Shown: positions 17,113 to 25,536 of the stretch, one piece after another
Numbering within the stretch: the stretch's first letter is position 1
How the letters are laid out: every line of letters begins with the position of its first letter
Source: Lentibacillus siamensis
GTDB lineage: Bacteria > Bacillota > Bacilli > Bacillales > Amphibacillaceae
Direction of reading: 5' to 3'
NCBI RefSeq assembly: GCF_039522605.1
Contig: NZ_BAAADS010000003.1
Span: forward strand, 99,014-163,013
DNA length: 64,000 nt
Program-made: the position numbers and the translations under genes
The notes under the pieces: generated by a model
Database searches by the model: none
Told to the model about the DNA's origin: nothing
What the model saw: the letters and a program-made list of their open reading frames with translations, nothing else

Positions 17113-17262
17113 ATGGAAAATCGCAGGGAAAAGAAACAAGGCTTCAGTGATGAGCAGGCGGTAAGGAAAAACCTCAGTCGAAAATATGACCATGAATTTG
17201 CCAATGAACCATTGACGGAAACAGAGCGGGCAAATAATAAGAAAACGAAAAAGCGGCAATAA
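17113..17262 (+). CDS. sspO: Small acid-soluble spore protein O (SspO)
   Basis: Minor SASP of the spore core, 49 residues, very basic and hydrophilic. The C-terminal signature LTETERANNKKTKKRQ matches the B. subtilis SspO ending (LTEAERQNNKK). The N-terminal half is divergent. A strong GGAGGTG lies 6 nt before the ATG. In B. subtilis sspO is transcribed in the forespore by SigG; I could not fix a convincing SigG promoter here. Confidence 0.8.
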   Translation: MENRREKKQGFSDEQAVRKNLSRKYDHEFANEPLTETERANNKKTKKRQ

Positions 17263-17267
17263 ACAAG

Positions 17268-17296
17268 AAGGGGAGATGGGCTGACCATTTCCCTTC
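17268..17296 (+). terminator. Hairpin downstream of sspO
   Basis: AAGGGGAGATGG pairs with CCATTTCCCTT (one G-U pair) across a 5-base loop, directly after the sspO stop. It is not followed by a good T-run. Confidence 0.5.
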
Positions 17297-17420
17297 GTAT
17301 TCAAATCCTTTCTTACTGCATGAGCGCAACGATGATTGCTACATTTTAAGCATAAGGGCTTCCAGGAAAGCAAAGTTCCCTTCCCTTTAATGAGGTTTTC
17401 TGAAATAGAGGTGGACTTAC

Positions 17421-18077
17421 ATGAACGTCAAAATAGAATTTACATATAGAACGCCAAAAGGAACCGAGGCAGTGTTTCAGTCAGACGAGATGCGTGGCAA
17501 AAAAGCATTACTTCTGGCAGAAGACCTGGAAAAATCGGGACGCATGAAACATATTATATTTATTGACCGATACGATGCAAGGTGGAATCTGAAAGAATTG
17601 AAAAAGGTGCTGGAGGAAATACAGACAGAGCCGCACAATGTTTCGGTATTATTTGACGGTGGATTTGATTGGAAAACGAAAAAGTCAGGGCTGGGGTGTG
17701 CTATTTATTTTGAGCAGAACAACAAATCATTACGGATCCGCAAAAATGCAATCGTCGATGAATTGCAGTCGAACAACGAAGCTGAGTATGCGGCACTTCA
17801 TCTGGCATTGCAGGAAGTCGAGCAACTGGGCGTCCATCATATGCCTGTTGTTTTTGCAGGGGATTCGCAAGTCGTCATTAATCAATTAGCCGGCGACTGG
17901 CCATGTTACGAAGCGGATTTGTCCAAATGGGCGGATCGGATTGAGCAGCAGCTGGAACGGTTGGGGATTACTCCGGAATATGAATTGGTTCCAAGGAAAC
18001 AAAATCGGGAAGCAGACCATTTGGCAACGCAGGCGCTTAACGGTGTCGAAGTCGAAAGCATTGTCGAGCGTATGTAA
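17421..18077 (+). CDS. RNase HI-like protein (reverse-transcriptase-like family, YpeP type)
   Basis: Product of 218 residues. Residues 1-70 form a small N-terminal domain; the RNase H fold follows from about 75. All four acidic catalytic positions are visible: FDGGFDWK, SNNEAEYAAL, AGDSQVVI and NREADHLAT. B. subtilis YpeP has the same arrangement. Hydrolysis of RNA in RNA-DNA hybrids is probable. It starts behind GAGGTGGACTTAC and appears monocistronic. Confidence 0.82.
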   Translation: MNVKIEFTYRTPKGTEAVFQSDEMRGKKALLLAEDLEKSGRMKHIIFIDRYDARWNLKELKKVLEEIQTEPHNVSVLFDGGFDWKTKKSGLGCAIYFEQNNKSLRIRKNAIVDELQSNNEAEYAALHLALQEVEQLGVHHMPVVFAGDSQVVINQLAGDWPCYEADLSKWADRIEQQLERLGITPEYELVPRKQNREADHLATQALNGVEVESIVERM

Positions 18078-18180
18078 TAAGGGATTTGCAACTGCTCGCA
18101 GCTTTATTTTTCAATACTTTTTGCCAAATATTCTAGGTAAACTGCCCAATAATTCATCTTCCGTTAACCAGAAGATACTT

Positions 18181-19047
18181 TCAACTTTCTTTTAAATATG
18201 GAAGGATCGAATCAATCGTCTGCTGCAATTTGTCGGACTGCTGCGAATACATTTTCTTTGCTTCTGGATTCTCAGTCTGCAGTGAATATGTCTCCAAATC
18301 GGCTTGCACTTTTTTCAGGGAAGCAGCAAGAAGCGGTTTTTGTTTAATTTTATGCTGCTGCAGGTCATCATTGTATAGATCAACATAGACATTGCCGCTC
18401 GAATCTATTTGTCCCAAAAACACATCCTCATAATCCGTTGCACCTTGCTTTTGAATTTCCCCCTTCAGCCATTCACTGGAATAACCAAGTGACTGCAGGC
18501 TTTTATTCATCAATTTCCCATCCATAATGACAATAGCGGGACCCTGTTCCATGTTCACGGTGATGCCCAGCTGTTTTGCCGTCAGTGGCTGCTGATCAGA
18601 TTTTTTTAATACACTTAGCTGCCCGTTTGTTTCGATAACCGCCATCTCCACGTCTGATAATTTGAATACATTCTTTTCCCGCAAAAACAGCATTAGTTCA
18701 TCGATATTCATTTTGCTTTTTTTCATGTTTTTTTCCAGAACTTTTCCGTCTTCAATTAATACAGATGCCTTTCCATCGGTCAGGCGGCGGAACTTGAGTG
18801 ACTTCATCGAGCCGTATGCAAGTAATACCGGGAAGAGTCCCATGATAATCAGTCCAACAAGTCCATTGGTGATTTTTATATTTTGATCGATTGCCATGGC
18901 TGAGGCAATTGAGCCAATCGTGATTCCTACACAATAATCAAAAAAGGTTAGCTGGGAAACTTGTTTTTTCCCCATGATTCGTGCCATGACCATCAACAAA
19001 AGAAAAGCAAGAATTGATCGGATAATAGTTAATAAAAACTCAGGCAT
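18181..19047 (-). CDS. DUF421 (YetF-type) membrane protein
   Basis: Protein of 288 residues with three N-terminal membrane segments (about 5-25, 35-52 and 58-78) and two soluble YetF-type domains. Typical features are MARIMGKKQVSQLTFFDYC and the GLVGLIIMGLFPVLL segment. In B. subtilis such proteins (YetF, YkjA, YrbG, YdfS) are of unknown or spore-related function. The start follows GGAGGAACATC. A DUF4363 gene is divergent, a frequent pairing for this family. Confidence 0.85.
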   Translation of the reverse strand: MPEFLLTIIRSILAFLLLMVMARIMGKKQVSQLTFFDYCVGITIGSIASAMAIDQNIKITNGLVGLIIMGLFPVLLAYGSMKSLKFRRLTDGKASVLIEDGKVLEKNMKKSKMNIDELMLFLREKNVFKLSDVEMAVIETNGQLSVLKKSDQQPLTAKQLGITVNMEQGPAIVIMDGKLMNKSLQSLGYSSEWLKGEIQKQGATDYEDVFLGQIDSSGNVYVDLYNDDLQQHKIKQKPLLAASLKKVQADLETYSLQTENPEAKKMYSQQSDKLQQTIDSILPYLKES

Positions 19048-19131
19048 GATGTTCCTCCATTCCTCTATTTACATGTAATTCTTTTATATTATTGGACAAG
19101 ATAAGAAAAAACATGTAGGAGGGTTGTTTTG

Positions 19132-19464
19132 GTGAAAAAGTTAATACCGATTTTCCTTGCCATATGCATGATACTGATAACGGGATGTCAATCTGAGCAG
19201 GCTTTTTATCAGGAAATCCAGGAAATTAATGATACTGTGGATCAAGCGGACTGGAAACAAACAAAAGCTGGTGTGAAAAAGTTGAGTAAAGTCTATAAAA
19301 AGCAGAAGTGGAAACTGCAATTGCTGGGAGACGAAGCCGAATATGAAGGAATTAACGTCGAACTGCAGGTGCTCAAACAATCGGTGCAGGCGAAAGATAA
19401 AACACAGGTAAAAGTCTCACTGGGAACAATCCGCGGTCATTTATTGGATATATATTCGTTTTGA
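19132..19464 (+). CDS. DUF4363-type lipoprotein
   Basis: Predicted lipoprotein of about 110 residues: hydrophobic signal from about residue 4 to 18, lipobox ILITGC, then a helical soluble domain (EIQEINDTVDQADWKQ and later LGTIRGHLLDIY). The GTG at 19132 is 9 nt after AGGAGG; the TTG one codon earlier is equally possible. Its divergent position to the DUF421 gene supports a shared, undefined role at the membrane. Confidence 0.75.
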   Translation: MKKLIPIFLAICMILITGCQSEQAFYQEIQEINDTVDQADWKQTKAGVKKLSKVYKKQKWKLQLLGDEAEYEGINVELQVLKQSVQAKDKTQVKVSLGTIRGHLLDIYSF

Positions 19465-19478
19465 TGGAATTTAAAAGA

Positions 19479-19518
19479 AGGGAGTGGTCCAATTTGATTG
19501 GTTCACTCCCTCTTTTTA
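19479..19518 (+). terminator. Strong terminator of the DUF4363 gene
   Basis: GGGAGTG-GT-CCAAT and ATTGG-TT-CACTCCC form a long stem with a tiny loop, followed by CTTTTTATTT. Confidence 0.85.
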
Positions 19519-19553
19519 TTTATGTGTCTGTATTAAGTTTTTAAATTTTATTG

Positions 19554-19590
19554 TTGAATTTTTATTCATTATAATGCATAATAATACGTA
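19554..19590 (+). promoter_or_regulatory. Two ARG-box-like operators and -10 region of the arg operon
   Basis: TTGAATTTTTATTCATTA (19554-19571) and AATGCATAATAATACGTA (19573-19590) are adjacent 18-base boxes resembling the ArgR/AhrC consensus (TGAAT...ATTCA), separated by one base. They overlap a TATAAT at 19570-19575. Arginine-dependent repression is the natural reading. Confidence 0.7.
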
Positions 19591-19616
19591 ATATAAATTT
19601 CGAAGGGGAGATTCCG

Positions 19617-20876
19617 ATGGCTAAAGATAAGATTGTACTCGCATATTCCGGTGGGCTTGATACCTCCGTTGCAGTGAAGTGGCTTCAGGATAAATATAAT
19701 TTCGATGTCATTGCGGTTGCACTTGATGTTGGGGAAGGCAAGGATCTGGACTTTGTTCAGCAGAAAGCACTTGAAGTCGGCGCGATTAAATCATATGTAG
19801 TGGATGCTATGTCACTGTTTTCCGATGAATACGTGCTTCCCGCACTGCAGGCAAACTTGCTGTATGAAGGGAAATACCCGCTCATTTCGGCACTGTCCCG
19901 TCCGCTCATTGCGAAAATCCTGACTGATATTGCAGAAAAAGAAGGTGCTATTGCGGTTGCGCATGGTTGCACCGGAAAAGGAAATGACCAGGTCAGATTT
20001 GATGTGGCATTTACTGCATTGAATCCGGATCTGCAAATTGTTGCCCCGGTTCGTGAATGGGCAATGTCCCGCGGCGAGGAAATTGCCTATGCGGAAGAGC
20101 ACGGGATTCCGGTTCCGATACAGCAGGATAATCCGTTCAGCATTGACCAGAACCTGTGGGGACGCAGCAACGAATGTGGCATCCTCGAAGATCCTTGGGT
20201 GGAAGCGCCGGAAGAAGCATACGATCTAACAGCAAATCCGGTTGATGCACCAAACGACCCACAAACCGTGGCGATTACGTTCAAGCAGGGAAAACCAGTT
20301 GCACTTAATGGCGAAGAACTGCCACTGGAGGAACTGATTTTAATGTTAAATGAAATTGGCGGTAAACATGGGGTTGGACGTATCGACCATGTGGAAAATC
20401 GTCTCGTTGGAATTAAGTCGCGTGAAATTTATGAAGCACCGGCAGCTTTGACCCTGATTGCGGCCCATCAGGAACTGGAAGCACTGACACTGCCGAGAGA
20501 AGTGGCTCAGTTCAAGCCTGTCGTTGAGCAAAAATTTGCCCAGAGCGTATATGACGGCCTATGGTATTCACCGTTGACCGATGCACTAAAAGCATTTATC
20601 AAGGAAACACAGGAGCATGTTTCCGGAACCGTGAAAGTAAAACTGTACAAAGGGCATGCACAAGTAGTCGGCCGCACATCCGCAAACTCGCTGTATGACT
20701 TTGACCTGGCAACCTATGATAAAGAGGACGCATTTGATCATGAAGCGGCGCTTGGATTTATTAAGCTGTGGGGACTGCCGACACAAGTTCATTCCGCGGT
20801 AAATAAGCAAGCTGAGACGAAGGATGACTCTACTGAAAAAATTAAGCTTGACGTAAAGGAAGCTATTAAACAGTGA
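19617..20876 (+). CDS. argG: Argininosuccinate synthase
   Basis: Joins citrulline and aspartate using ATP in arginine synthesis. The 419 residues show the PP-loop ATP site LAYSGGLDTSVAVKWL, the GCTGKGNDQVRFD loop and the NLWGRSNECG aspartate/citrulline region. The C-terminus is slightly longer than B. subtilis ArgG and lysine-rich. The start follows GAAGGGGAGATTCCG. Its stop overlaps the argH GTG by 4 bases. Confidence 0.96.
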   Translation: MAKDKIVLAYSGGLDTSVAVKWLQDKYNFDVIAVALDVGEGKDLDFVQQKALEVGAIKSYVVDAMSLFSDEYVLPALQANLLYEGKYPLISALSRPLIAKILTDIAEKEGAIAVAHGCTGKGNDQVRFDVAFTALNPDLQIVAPVREWAMSRGEEIAYAEEHGIPVPIQQDNPFSIDQNLWGRSNECGILEDPWVEAPEEAYDLTANPVDAPNDPQTVAITFKQGKPVALNGEELPLEELILMLNEIGGKHGVGRIDHVENRLVGIKSREIYEAPAALTLIAAHQELEALTLPREVAQFKPVVEQKFAQSVYDGLWYSPLTDALKAFIKETQEHVSGTVKVKLYKGHAQVVGRTSANSLYDFDLATYDKEDAFDHEAALGFIKLWGLPTQVHSAVNKQAETKDDSTEKIKLDVKEAIKQ

Positions 20877-22294
20877 AACTATGGGGCGGACGTTTTACAA
20901 AACCAACCAACCAATTAGTGGATGAATATACGGCGTCCATCGGTTTTGATCAGAAGCTGGCACAGTATGATATCCAGGGTAGTCTGGCGCACGTGGCAAT
21001 GCTTGCGGAAACAGGAATTCTTTCCGAAGAAGATGCGGCCGTCATTACAGGAGGACTCAAAACCGTTTCGAAACAAATTAAAAACGGGGAAGCGGAACTG
21101 ACTGAGGAAAATGAAGATATCCATATGAACGTGGAAAGACTGTTGATTGAAGCAGTCGGTTCAGTCGGCGGAAAACTGCACACCGGAAGAAGCAGAAACG
21201 ACCAGGTGGCACTGGATATGCGGCTTTATTTACGGGAAACGCTGGTTGAACTCAGTCAGCTGCTGCTTGACGTTCAGCAATCACTTTACAAGCAGGCAGA
21301 GCGTAATATGGACACGATTTTGCCGGGGTACACCCATTTACAACGGGCTCAGCCGGTCCTGTTTGCACACCATATGATGGCGTATGTTTTCATGTTTCAG
21401 CGGGATATTGAGCGACTTGCCGACAGCTGGAAACGGGTGAACCAATCGCCGCTCGGTGCTGGCGCATTGGCCGGCACAACCTTTCCAATCGACCGGAAAC
21501 TGACTGCAGAAAAACTGCATTTTGACGGAATTTGTGAAAATAGTCTTGATGCAGTCAGTGATCGCGATTTTGTTGTTGAATTTTTATCGAATGCATCGCT
21601 GGTTGGCGCGCACCTGTCCAGATCATGCGAGGAACTTGTCCAGTGGTCCAGTGCTGAGTTTAATTTTATCGAATTGGATGATGCCTTTTGCACGGGAAGC
21701 AGCATGATGCCGCAAAAGAAAAATCCTGACGTTGCGGAGCTTGTCCGGGGTAAAACCGGTCGTGTATACGGCAACCTGATAAGTATGCTGACAACGTTGA
21801 AAGGCCTTCCGCTCGCTTACAACAAAGACATGCAGGAGGATAAAGAGGGGATGTTCGATTCAGCCGAAACGCTGAAAGGTGCACTCGCACTGTTTGCACC
21901 GATGATTGAAACGATGCAGGTGAAAAAAGAAAGCATGTACAGTTCTGTTCGAAATGACTTTTCCAATGCGACCGATCTGGCGGATTATCTCGTTACAAAA
22001 GGGATGCCATTTCGCGAATCACATGCAGTTGTTGGAAATATCGTCCTGCATTGCATCGAAAGCGGCACATACCTGCTCGACTTATCATTGGAGGAACTGC
22101 AATCATTTTCTGATCTTATTGGATCGGATATTTTTGAAAAGCTTGCCCCGGAAACAGTGGTCAACGCACGTGATGTGGAGGGCGGGACCGCACAAAACCG
22201 TGTGCAGGAACAGCTCGATAAAGCAGCGGAACTTTTTGATCAAACAACTGCCTGGATCAAGAAACATGAACAAAAGATTGCCTTGAGCAATTGA
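20873..22294 (+). CDS. argH: Argininosuccinate lyase
   Basis: Splits argininosuccinate into arginine and fumarate. The 473 residues carry the lyase-1 signature GSSMMPQKKNPDVAE (about 277-291), HTGRSRNDQVALD and TVVNARDVEGGTA. The GTG start overlaps argG by four bases (GTGA), which indicates translational coupling. Length and order are normal for the family. Confidence 0.96.
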   Translation: MKLWGGRFTKPTNQLVDEYTASIGFDQKLAQYDIQGSLAHVAMLAETGILSEEDAAVITGGLKTVSKQIKNGEAELTEENEDIHMNVERLLIEAVGSVGGKLHTGRSRNDQVALDMRLYLRETLVELSQLLLDVQQSLYKQAERNMDTILPGYTHLQRAQPVLFAHHMMAYVFMFQRDIERLADSWKRVNQSPLGAGALAGTTFPIDRKLTAEKLHFDGICENSLDAVSDRDFVVEFLSNASLVGAHLSRSCEELVQWSSAEFNFIELDDAFCTGSSMMPQKKNPDVAELVRGKTGRVYGNLISMLTTLKGLPLAYNKDMQEDKEGMFDSAETLKGALALFAPMIETMQVKKESMYSSVRNDFSNATDLADYLVTKGMPFRESHAVVGNIVLHCIESGTYLLDLSLEELQSFSDLIGSDIFEKLAPETVVNARDVEGGTAQNRVQEQLDKAAELFDQTTAWIKKHEQKIALSN

Positions 22295-22314
22295 AAAAGG
22301 AGTGTGACGCGAAC

Positions 22315-23283
22315 ATGATGGTAAATACGAAACAACCCGGTCCCGGGGCCTCAGTGGGATTATCAGGGAGAGATTTTTTAAAACTGACGGATTACTCGTC
22401 CAGCGAGCTGTCCGATTTGATTGAGCTTGGGCACGATTTAAAGAAGAAGCAAAAATCCGGTAAGGTTTTCGAACCGCTTCAAGGAAAAACACTTGGGATG
22501 ATTTTTGAAAAATCGTCGACCAGGACGCGTGTTTCATTTGAGACAGGGATGTATCAATTAGGCGGGATGGGAATTTTTCTTAGTACCAATGATCTCCAGC
22601 TGGGCAGGGGCGAACCGGTTGCTGATACAGCTAACGTTCTCTCCGGCTATTTGGATGGCATCATGATTCGCACGTATTCACAGGCGATGGTGCAAGAATT
22701 GGCCGCCAACGCAAGTATACCGGTCATTAACGGATTAACGGATGTCTACCATCCTTGTCAGGTGCTTGCCGATTTGCAGACGATTGAAGAAGTCAAAGGG
22801 GGATTAGAGGGTGTGAAGCTCGCATTCATCGGGGATGGCAACAACATGGCCAACTCGCTTATGATAGGAGCGGCAATCATGGGGATGCATATCAGCATTG
22901 CCGCACCGGAAGGATATCAGCCGGAGAATGCTATTTCCAAAAAAGCTGCATTGATTGCTGCAGCATCAGGCGGAAAAGTTGAGATCACTGCAAATCCTGT
23001 ACATGCCGCTGAAAAGGCTGATGTTATTTACACCGATGTATGGGCAAGTATGGGACAGGAAAGCGAATCAAAAGTTCGGGAGCAGGCGTTTGCTGATTTT
23101 CAGGTAAACAGCAAGCTGCTTTCGTTGGCGAAAAAAGACGTCACCTTTATGCACTGTTTGCCGGCGCACCGGGGTGAAGAGGTAATGGCTGATGTGATTG
23201 ATGGCAAGCATTCCGTTGTTTTTCAACAGGCCGAAAACCGCCTCCATGCTCAAAAAGCGTTAATGACTGCTTTGATGGGGTAA
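22315..23283 (+). CDS. argF: Ornithine carbamoyltransferase
   Basis: Makes citrulline from ornithine and carbamoyl phosphate, the step before ArgG. The 322 residues hold the carbamoyl phosphate motif SSTRTRVSFE, HPCQVLADLQ, the ornithine motif VYTDVWASMGQE and MHCLPAHRGEEV. The first ATG 12 nt after AAGGAG is at 22315, with another at 22318; an upstream TTG at 22291 overlaps argH. This completes the ornithine-to-arginine branch in one operon. Earlier arg genes and carAB are not in the window. Confidence 0.95.
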   Translation: MMVNTKQPGPGASVGLSGRDFLKLTDYSSSELSDLIELGHDLKKKQKSGKVFEPLQGKTLGMIFEKSSTRTRVSFETGMYQLGGMGIFLSTNDLQLGRGEPVADTANVLSGYLDGIMIRTYSQAMVQELAANASIPVINGLTDVYHPCQVLADLQTIEEVKGGLEGVKLAFIGDGNNMANSLMIGAAIMGMHISIAAPEGYQPENAISKKAALIAAASGGKVEITANPVHAAEKADVIYTDVWASMGQESESKVREQAFADFQVNSKLLSLAKKDVTFMHCLPAHRGEEVMADVIDGKHSVVFQQAENRLHAQKALMTALMG

Positions 23284-23313
23284 TAGGCTGCAAAAATTTT
23301 GCTGATGACGGAT

Positions 23314-23418
23314 TTATTCTTGGTTTTGGATTGGTTATTCGTTATTTCGCAACAGATATTCGTGTTTTTTACCAATATATTCGTGAAAACAGTCATGATA
23401 TTCGCGGTTTTCATGACT
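23314..23418. repeat. 21-bp phased intergenic repeat, locus 3 (five units)
   Basis: TTATTC/ATATTCG cores begin at 23314, 23335, 23356, 23377 and 23398, an unbroken 21-base period between argF and its terminator. The last unit is flanked by an inverted pair GTCATGA and TCATGAC. The sequence between cores varies while the phase is kept. Confidence 0.85.
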
Positions 23419-23427
23419 GGCACATAA

Positions 23428-23471
23428 AAAGCCAGGCGCTCCTTTTGCTAGGAGTGCTTGGCTTTATTTAT
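23428..23471 (+). terminator. Terminator of the arg operon
   Basis: AAAGCCAGGCGCTCCT (23428-23443) pairs with AGGAGTGCTTGGCTTT (23450-23465), followed by ATTTATTTT. It lies 145 bases after argF because the phased repeat intervenes. Confidence 0.85.
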
Positions 23472-23486
23472 TTTAACGTTTCCAAG

Positions 23487-23503
23487 ATACAGTAGGGGGG
23501 TAT
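23487..23503 (+). promoter_or_regulatory. CsoR-like copper operator 1, overlapping TATAAT
   Basis: ATACAGTAGGGGGGTAT matches the pattern ATACn...GGGGTAT seen at 51041 and overlaps a TATAAT at 23501-23506. Copper-responsive repression of the DUF4396 gene is inferred. Confidence 0.5.
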
Positions 23504-23568
23504 AATGCAATTGAATGATGAAGAAATAATTTAATTTTGTGTTTAATTATGCAAAACACGGGAAAATT

Positions 23569-23585
23569 ATACCCCGTAAAGGTAT
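23569..23585 (-). promoter_or_regulatory. CsoR-like copper operator 2
   Basis: On the minus strand this reads ATACCTTTACGGGGTAT, the same 17-base frame as the box before ydhK at 51041. It lies 20 bases before the DUF4396 start codon. Confidence 0.55.
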
Positions 23586-23604
23586 TCGGAAAGGTGTTGA
23601 TTAA

Positions 23605-24378
23605 ATGAGTTGGTTGGAAATAATTGCATGGATTGCAATTATCATTGGGATACTGCAGACAGTATTCATTGCAATTGATGTGAAGAGGCATCCGCAAAAG
23701 ATGATGCCGATTATGAATATTGTTTGGCCGCTCACAGGCCTTTATTTTCCTGTTGTGGGTATATGGGCGTACTACAGTCTGGGGAGGAATAATGGAAATG
23801 ATCACTCTGAACACATGGATCACATGAGCCACCAAGAACGTCATGAGCATATGGAAAATCATGATCACCATCATGAACACTTGGATCATCACAGCGACCA
23901 TGATCACATGCACCATCATAATCATGGCAACAAACCGTTTTGGCAAAGTGTTTTTGTGTCTACAACGCATTGCAGCAGCGGGTGTTCACTCGGTGATATG
24001 ATTGGTGTTCCAATTATAGCAATGACCGGTCTAACGATTGCCGGAAGTACATTATTCGCAAGTTATGCAGTTGAATTTATTCTTGCTTATATTTTCGGAA
24101 TTGCTTTTCAATACTATGGTATGGGATTTAAAAAGCAGAGCGAACCAGGAAAGGCAATTAAAAATGCGATCAAAGCAGATACATTGTCCTTAATTGCTTT
24201 TGAGATTGGCATGTTTGGCTGGATGGCACTTGTTCACTATGCGTTTTTTACACAAATGCCTGAACCAACATCAGCAGTGTTCTGGTTTATGATGCAAATT
24301 GCCATGATGCTCGGATTCCTGACAAGTTATCCAGCCAATTGGTTATTGGTCAAAAAAGGCGTCAAACATGCGATGTAG
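23605..24378 (+). CDS. DUF4396 membrane protein with His-rich loop
   Basis: Membrane protein of 257 residues. Two N-terminal hydrophobic segments (about 3-22 and 34-55) precede a loop from about residue 68 to 110 packed with His, Met and Asp (HMDHMSHQERHEHM, NHDHHHEHLDHH). Then come FVSTTHCSSGCSLGDMIG and three to four further membrane segments. DUF4396 proteins have no proven function; the metal-binding loop, the CsoR-like boxes in front and a YdhK remnant behind suggest copper handling. The His-rich stretch also produces an open antisense frame, which I ignore. Confidence 0.8.
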   Translation: MSWLEIIAWIAIIIGILQTVFIAIDVKRHPQKMMPIMNIVWPLTGLYFPVVGIWAYYSLGRNNGNDHSEHMDHMSHQERHEHMENHDHHHEHLDHHSDHDHMHHHNHGNKPFWQSVFVSTTHCSSGCSLGDMIGVPIIAMTGLTIAGSTLFASYAVEFILAYIFGIAFQYYGMGFKKQSEPGKAIKNAIKADTLSLIAFEIGMFGWMALVHYAFFTQMPEPTSAVFWFMMQIAMMLGFLTSYPANWLLVKKGVKHAM

Positions 24379-24396
24379 AGGCAAGTTTTTGCAAGC

Positions 24397-24577
24397 GAAA
24401 ATACGCTGGAACCAGGAACAAAAGTCACACTAACGGCTTCCCATGTGAAAGGAATGAAAGGAATGAAAGGAGCCGAAGCAACGAGTGAACCGTCGAAAAT
24501 AGCGATCGTTTATATGGACTGGGAAGGAAGTGATGAACTATAAGTGGGTCACTGAAAATGAAATATCTGAAACATAA
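24397..24577 (+). pseudogene. YdhK (DUF1541) remnant
   Basis: The first frame reads ENTLEPGTKVTLTASHVKGM, then a region ending WEGSDEL and a stop. A shift by one frame continues NYKWVTENEISET to a stop at 24577. This matches the second repeat and C-terminus of the intact YdhK at 51117 (LEPGTEATINASHMEGM, NHKWVTEAEL). Signal peptide, start codon and first repeat are gone. It lies directly behind the DUF4396 gene. Confidence 0.8.
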
Positions 24578-24586
24578 TCTGTAAAC

Positions 24587-24618
24587 AATCAGCCTCAGAA
24601 GTTAAGGCTGATTTTTTT
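24587..24618 (+). terminator. Terminator after the YdhK remnant
   Basis: AATCAGCCT and AGGCTGATT form the stem, followed by TTTTTT. It probably still ends the DUF4396 transcript. Confidence 0.8.
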
Positions 24619-24708
24619 CGGTTAAACACCTCATAATAATTCACATTTTTTGGAATATTTGTGGTAAAATAGTTTTAAAGAAGAATTTTTAAAAGGGCGG
24701 GGAGTGCA

Positions 24709-24891
24709 TTGCAAAATAAATTACGAAAATCATCAAGGGATCGGGCAATTGCGGGTGTTTGCGGAGGTATAGCTGAGTTTTTCGGCATGTCCTCATTTGC
24801 AGTCAGACTTATATTCATTTTTCTTCCGGCAAACCTGATTATCTACATCATTCTTGCCAATGCAGTTCCGGACAGTCCGCCGTCATTGTAG
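24709..24891 (+). CDS. PspC-domain small membrane protein
   Basis: A 60-residue protein made of one PspC domain: basic N-terminus KLRKSSRDRAIAGVCGGIAE, then a hydrophobic segment LIFIFLPANLIIYIILA. PspC domains act in envelope stress signalling in several bacteria; short stand-alone forms are common in Bacillaceae and uncharacterised. It starts with TTG behind GGGCGGGGAGTGCA. Confidence 0.82.
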   Translation: MQNKLRKSSRDRAIAGVCGGIAEFFGMSSFAVRLIFIFLPANLIIYIILANAVPDSPPSL

Positions 24892-24917
24892 TTTATGCGT
24901 TTATTTTTTTCCTGTGT

Positions 24918-25166
24918 AAAACAGGTGAGTACTTTCAAACGCAATACGATGACATGCAACATATATTTATAGGAGAACTGCAAGGCGGTATACCTGTACA
25001 AGATGGCCCGGAAACAGCGGAAGTGAAATGGTCCCCAAATAAACTGCCTTTCTTGATGATTCCGAATAGAAGAAAACAGATAAACGATTCCTTGCAAAAT
25101 GAAAATGCAGTCATCAGGGATTCGATAACCAATTCTCCTTTTAAAATCATTTTTTTAAGAGATTAA
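24918..25166 (+). pseudogene. Probable NUDIX hydrolase C-terminal remnant
   Basis: The open frame reads KTGEYFQTQYDDMQHIFIGE, then GPETAEVKWSPNKLPFLMIP and NRRKQINDSL. The pattern of a beta-strand, a W-x-x-x-x-L-P turn and an N-R-x-Q-I helix resembles the tail of NUDIX proteins. The NUDIX box that should precede it is absent, and no ribosome binding site serves the internal ATG at 24954. It could instead be a small unknown gene; the assignment is tentative. Confidence 0.4.
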
Positions 25167-25215
25167 TAAAAGTGATCGGCAAAAATACATAAACAAAAAT
25201 GAAGGAGATGATAGT

Positions 25216-25506
25216 ATGCCGACGTGTCAAAACTGTGGTGAAGAATGGTCCTGGAAACAAACGGTTAAAACTTTATTCAAACTGAAATGCCCGCATTGTG
25301 GTGAAAAGCAGTATGAATCTGCCTCGTCAAGAAGGTGGGGCGGCATGTATGCGCTTATTCCATTAATTCTGATATTGCCTGTTAATATCTGGGCAGACGT
25401 GTCGATTGGTATGGCTATCTTTCTGGCTGTTACTTTTCTCTTAGTTATGTTCTGTTCCTATCCATTTATTTTAAAATTATCCAACGAAGAGGAACCGTAT
25501 TGGTAG
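25216..25506 (+). CDS. CxxC-20-CxxC zinc-ribbon membrane protein (TIGR04104 type)
   Basis: Product of 96 residues. Two CxxC pairs (CQNCGEEWSWK and CPHCGEK) about 20 residues apart form the zinc ribbon, followed by two membrane segments (ALIPLILILPVNIW and MAIFLAVTFLLVMFC) and an acidic tail NEEEPYW. Function unknown; the family is common and often multicopy in Bacillaceae. The ATG follows GAAGGAGATGATAGT. A frameshifted paralogue lies at 26943-27240. Confidence 0.8.
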   Translation: MPTCQNCGEEWSWKQTVKTLFKLKCPHCGEKQYESASSRRWGGMYALIPLILILPVNIWADVSIGMAIFLAVTFLLVMFCSYPFILKLSNEEEPYW

Positions 25507-25536
25507 ATATCATATACTGTAACAGAAGGTGATTTA

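Noticed and set aside
16927..17373. Minus-strand frame with a CLKCSNHRCAH zinc-like cluster
   Set aside because: It runs antisense through sspO and its ribosome binding site. No start codon serves the cluster: an ATG just before it is out of frame by one base. It could be a decayed small zinc-finger gene, but the evidence is too thin.
23473..23970. Minus-strand frame opposite the DUF4396 gene
   Set aside because: It is a Met/His/Val-rich mirror of the His-rich coding stretch and has no ribosome binding site.
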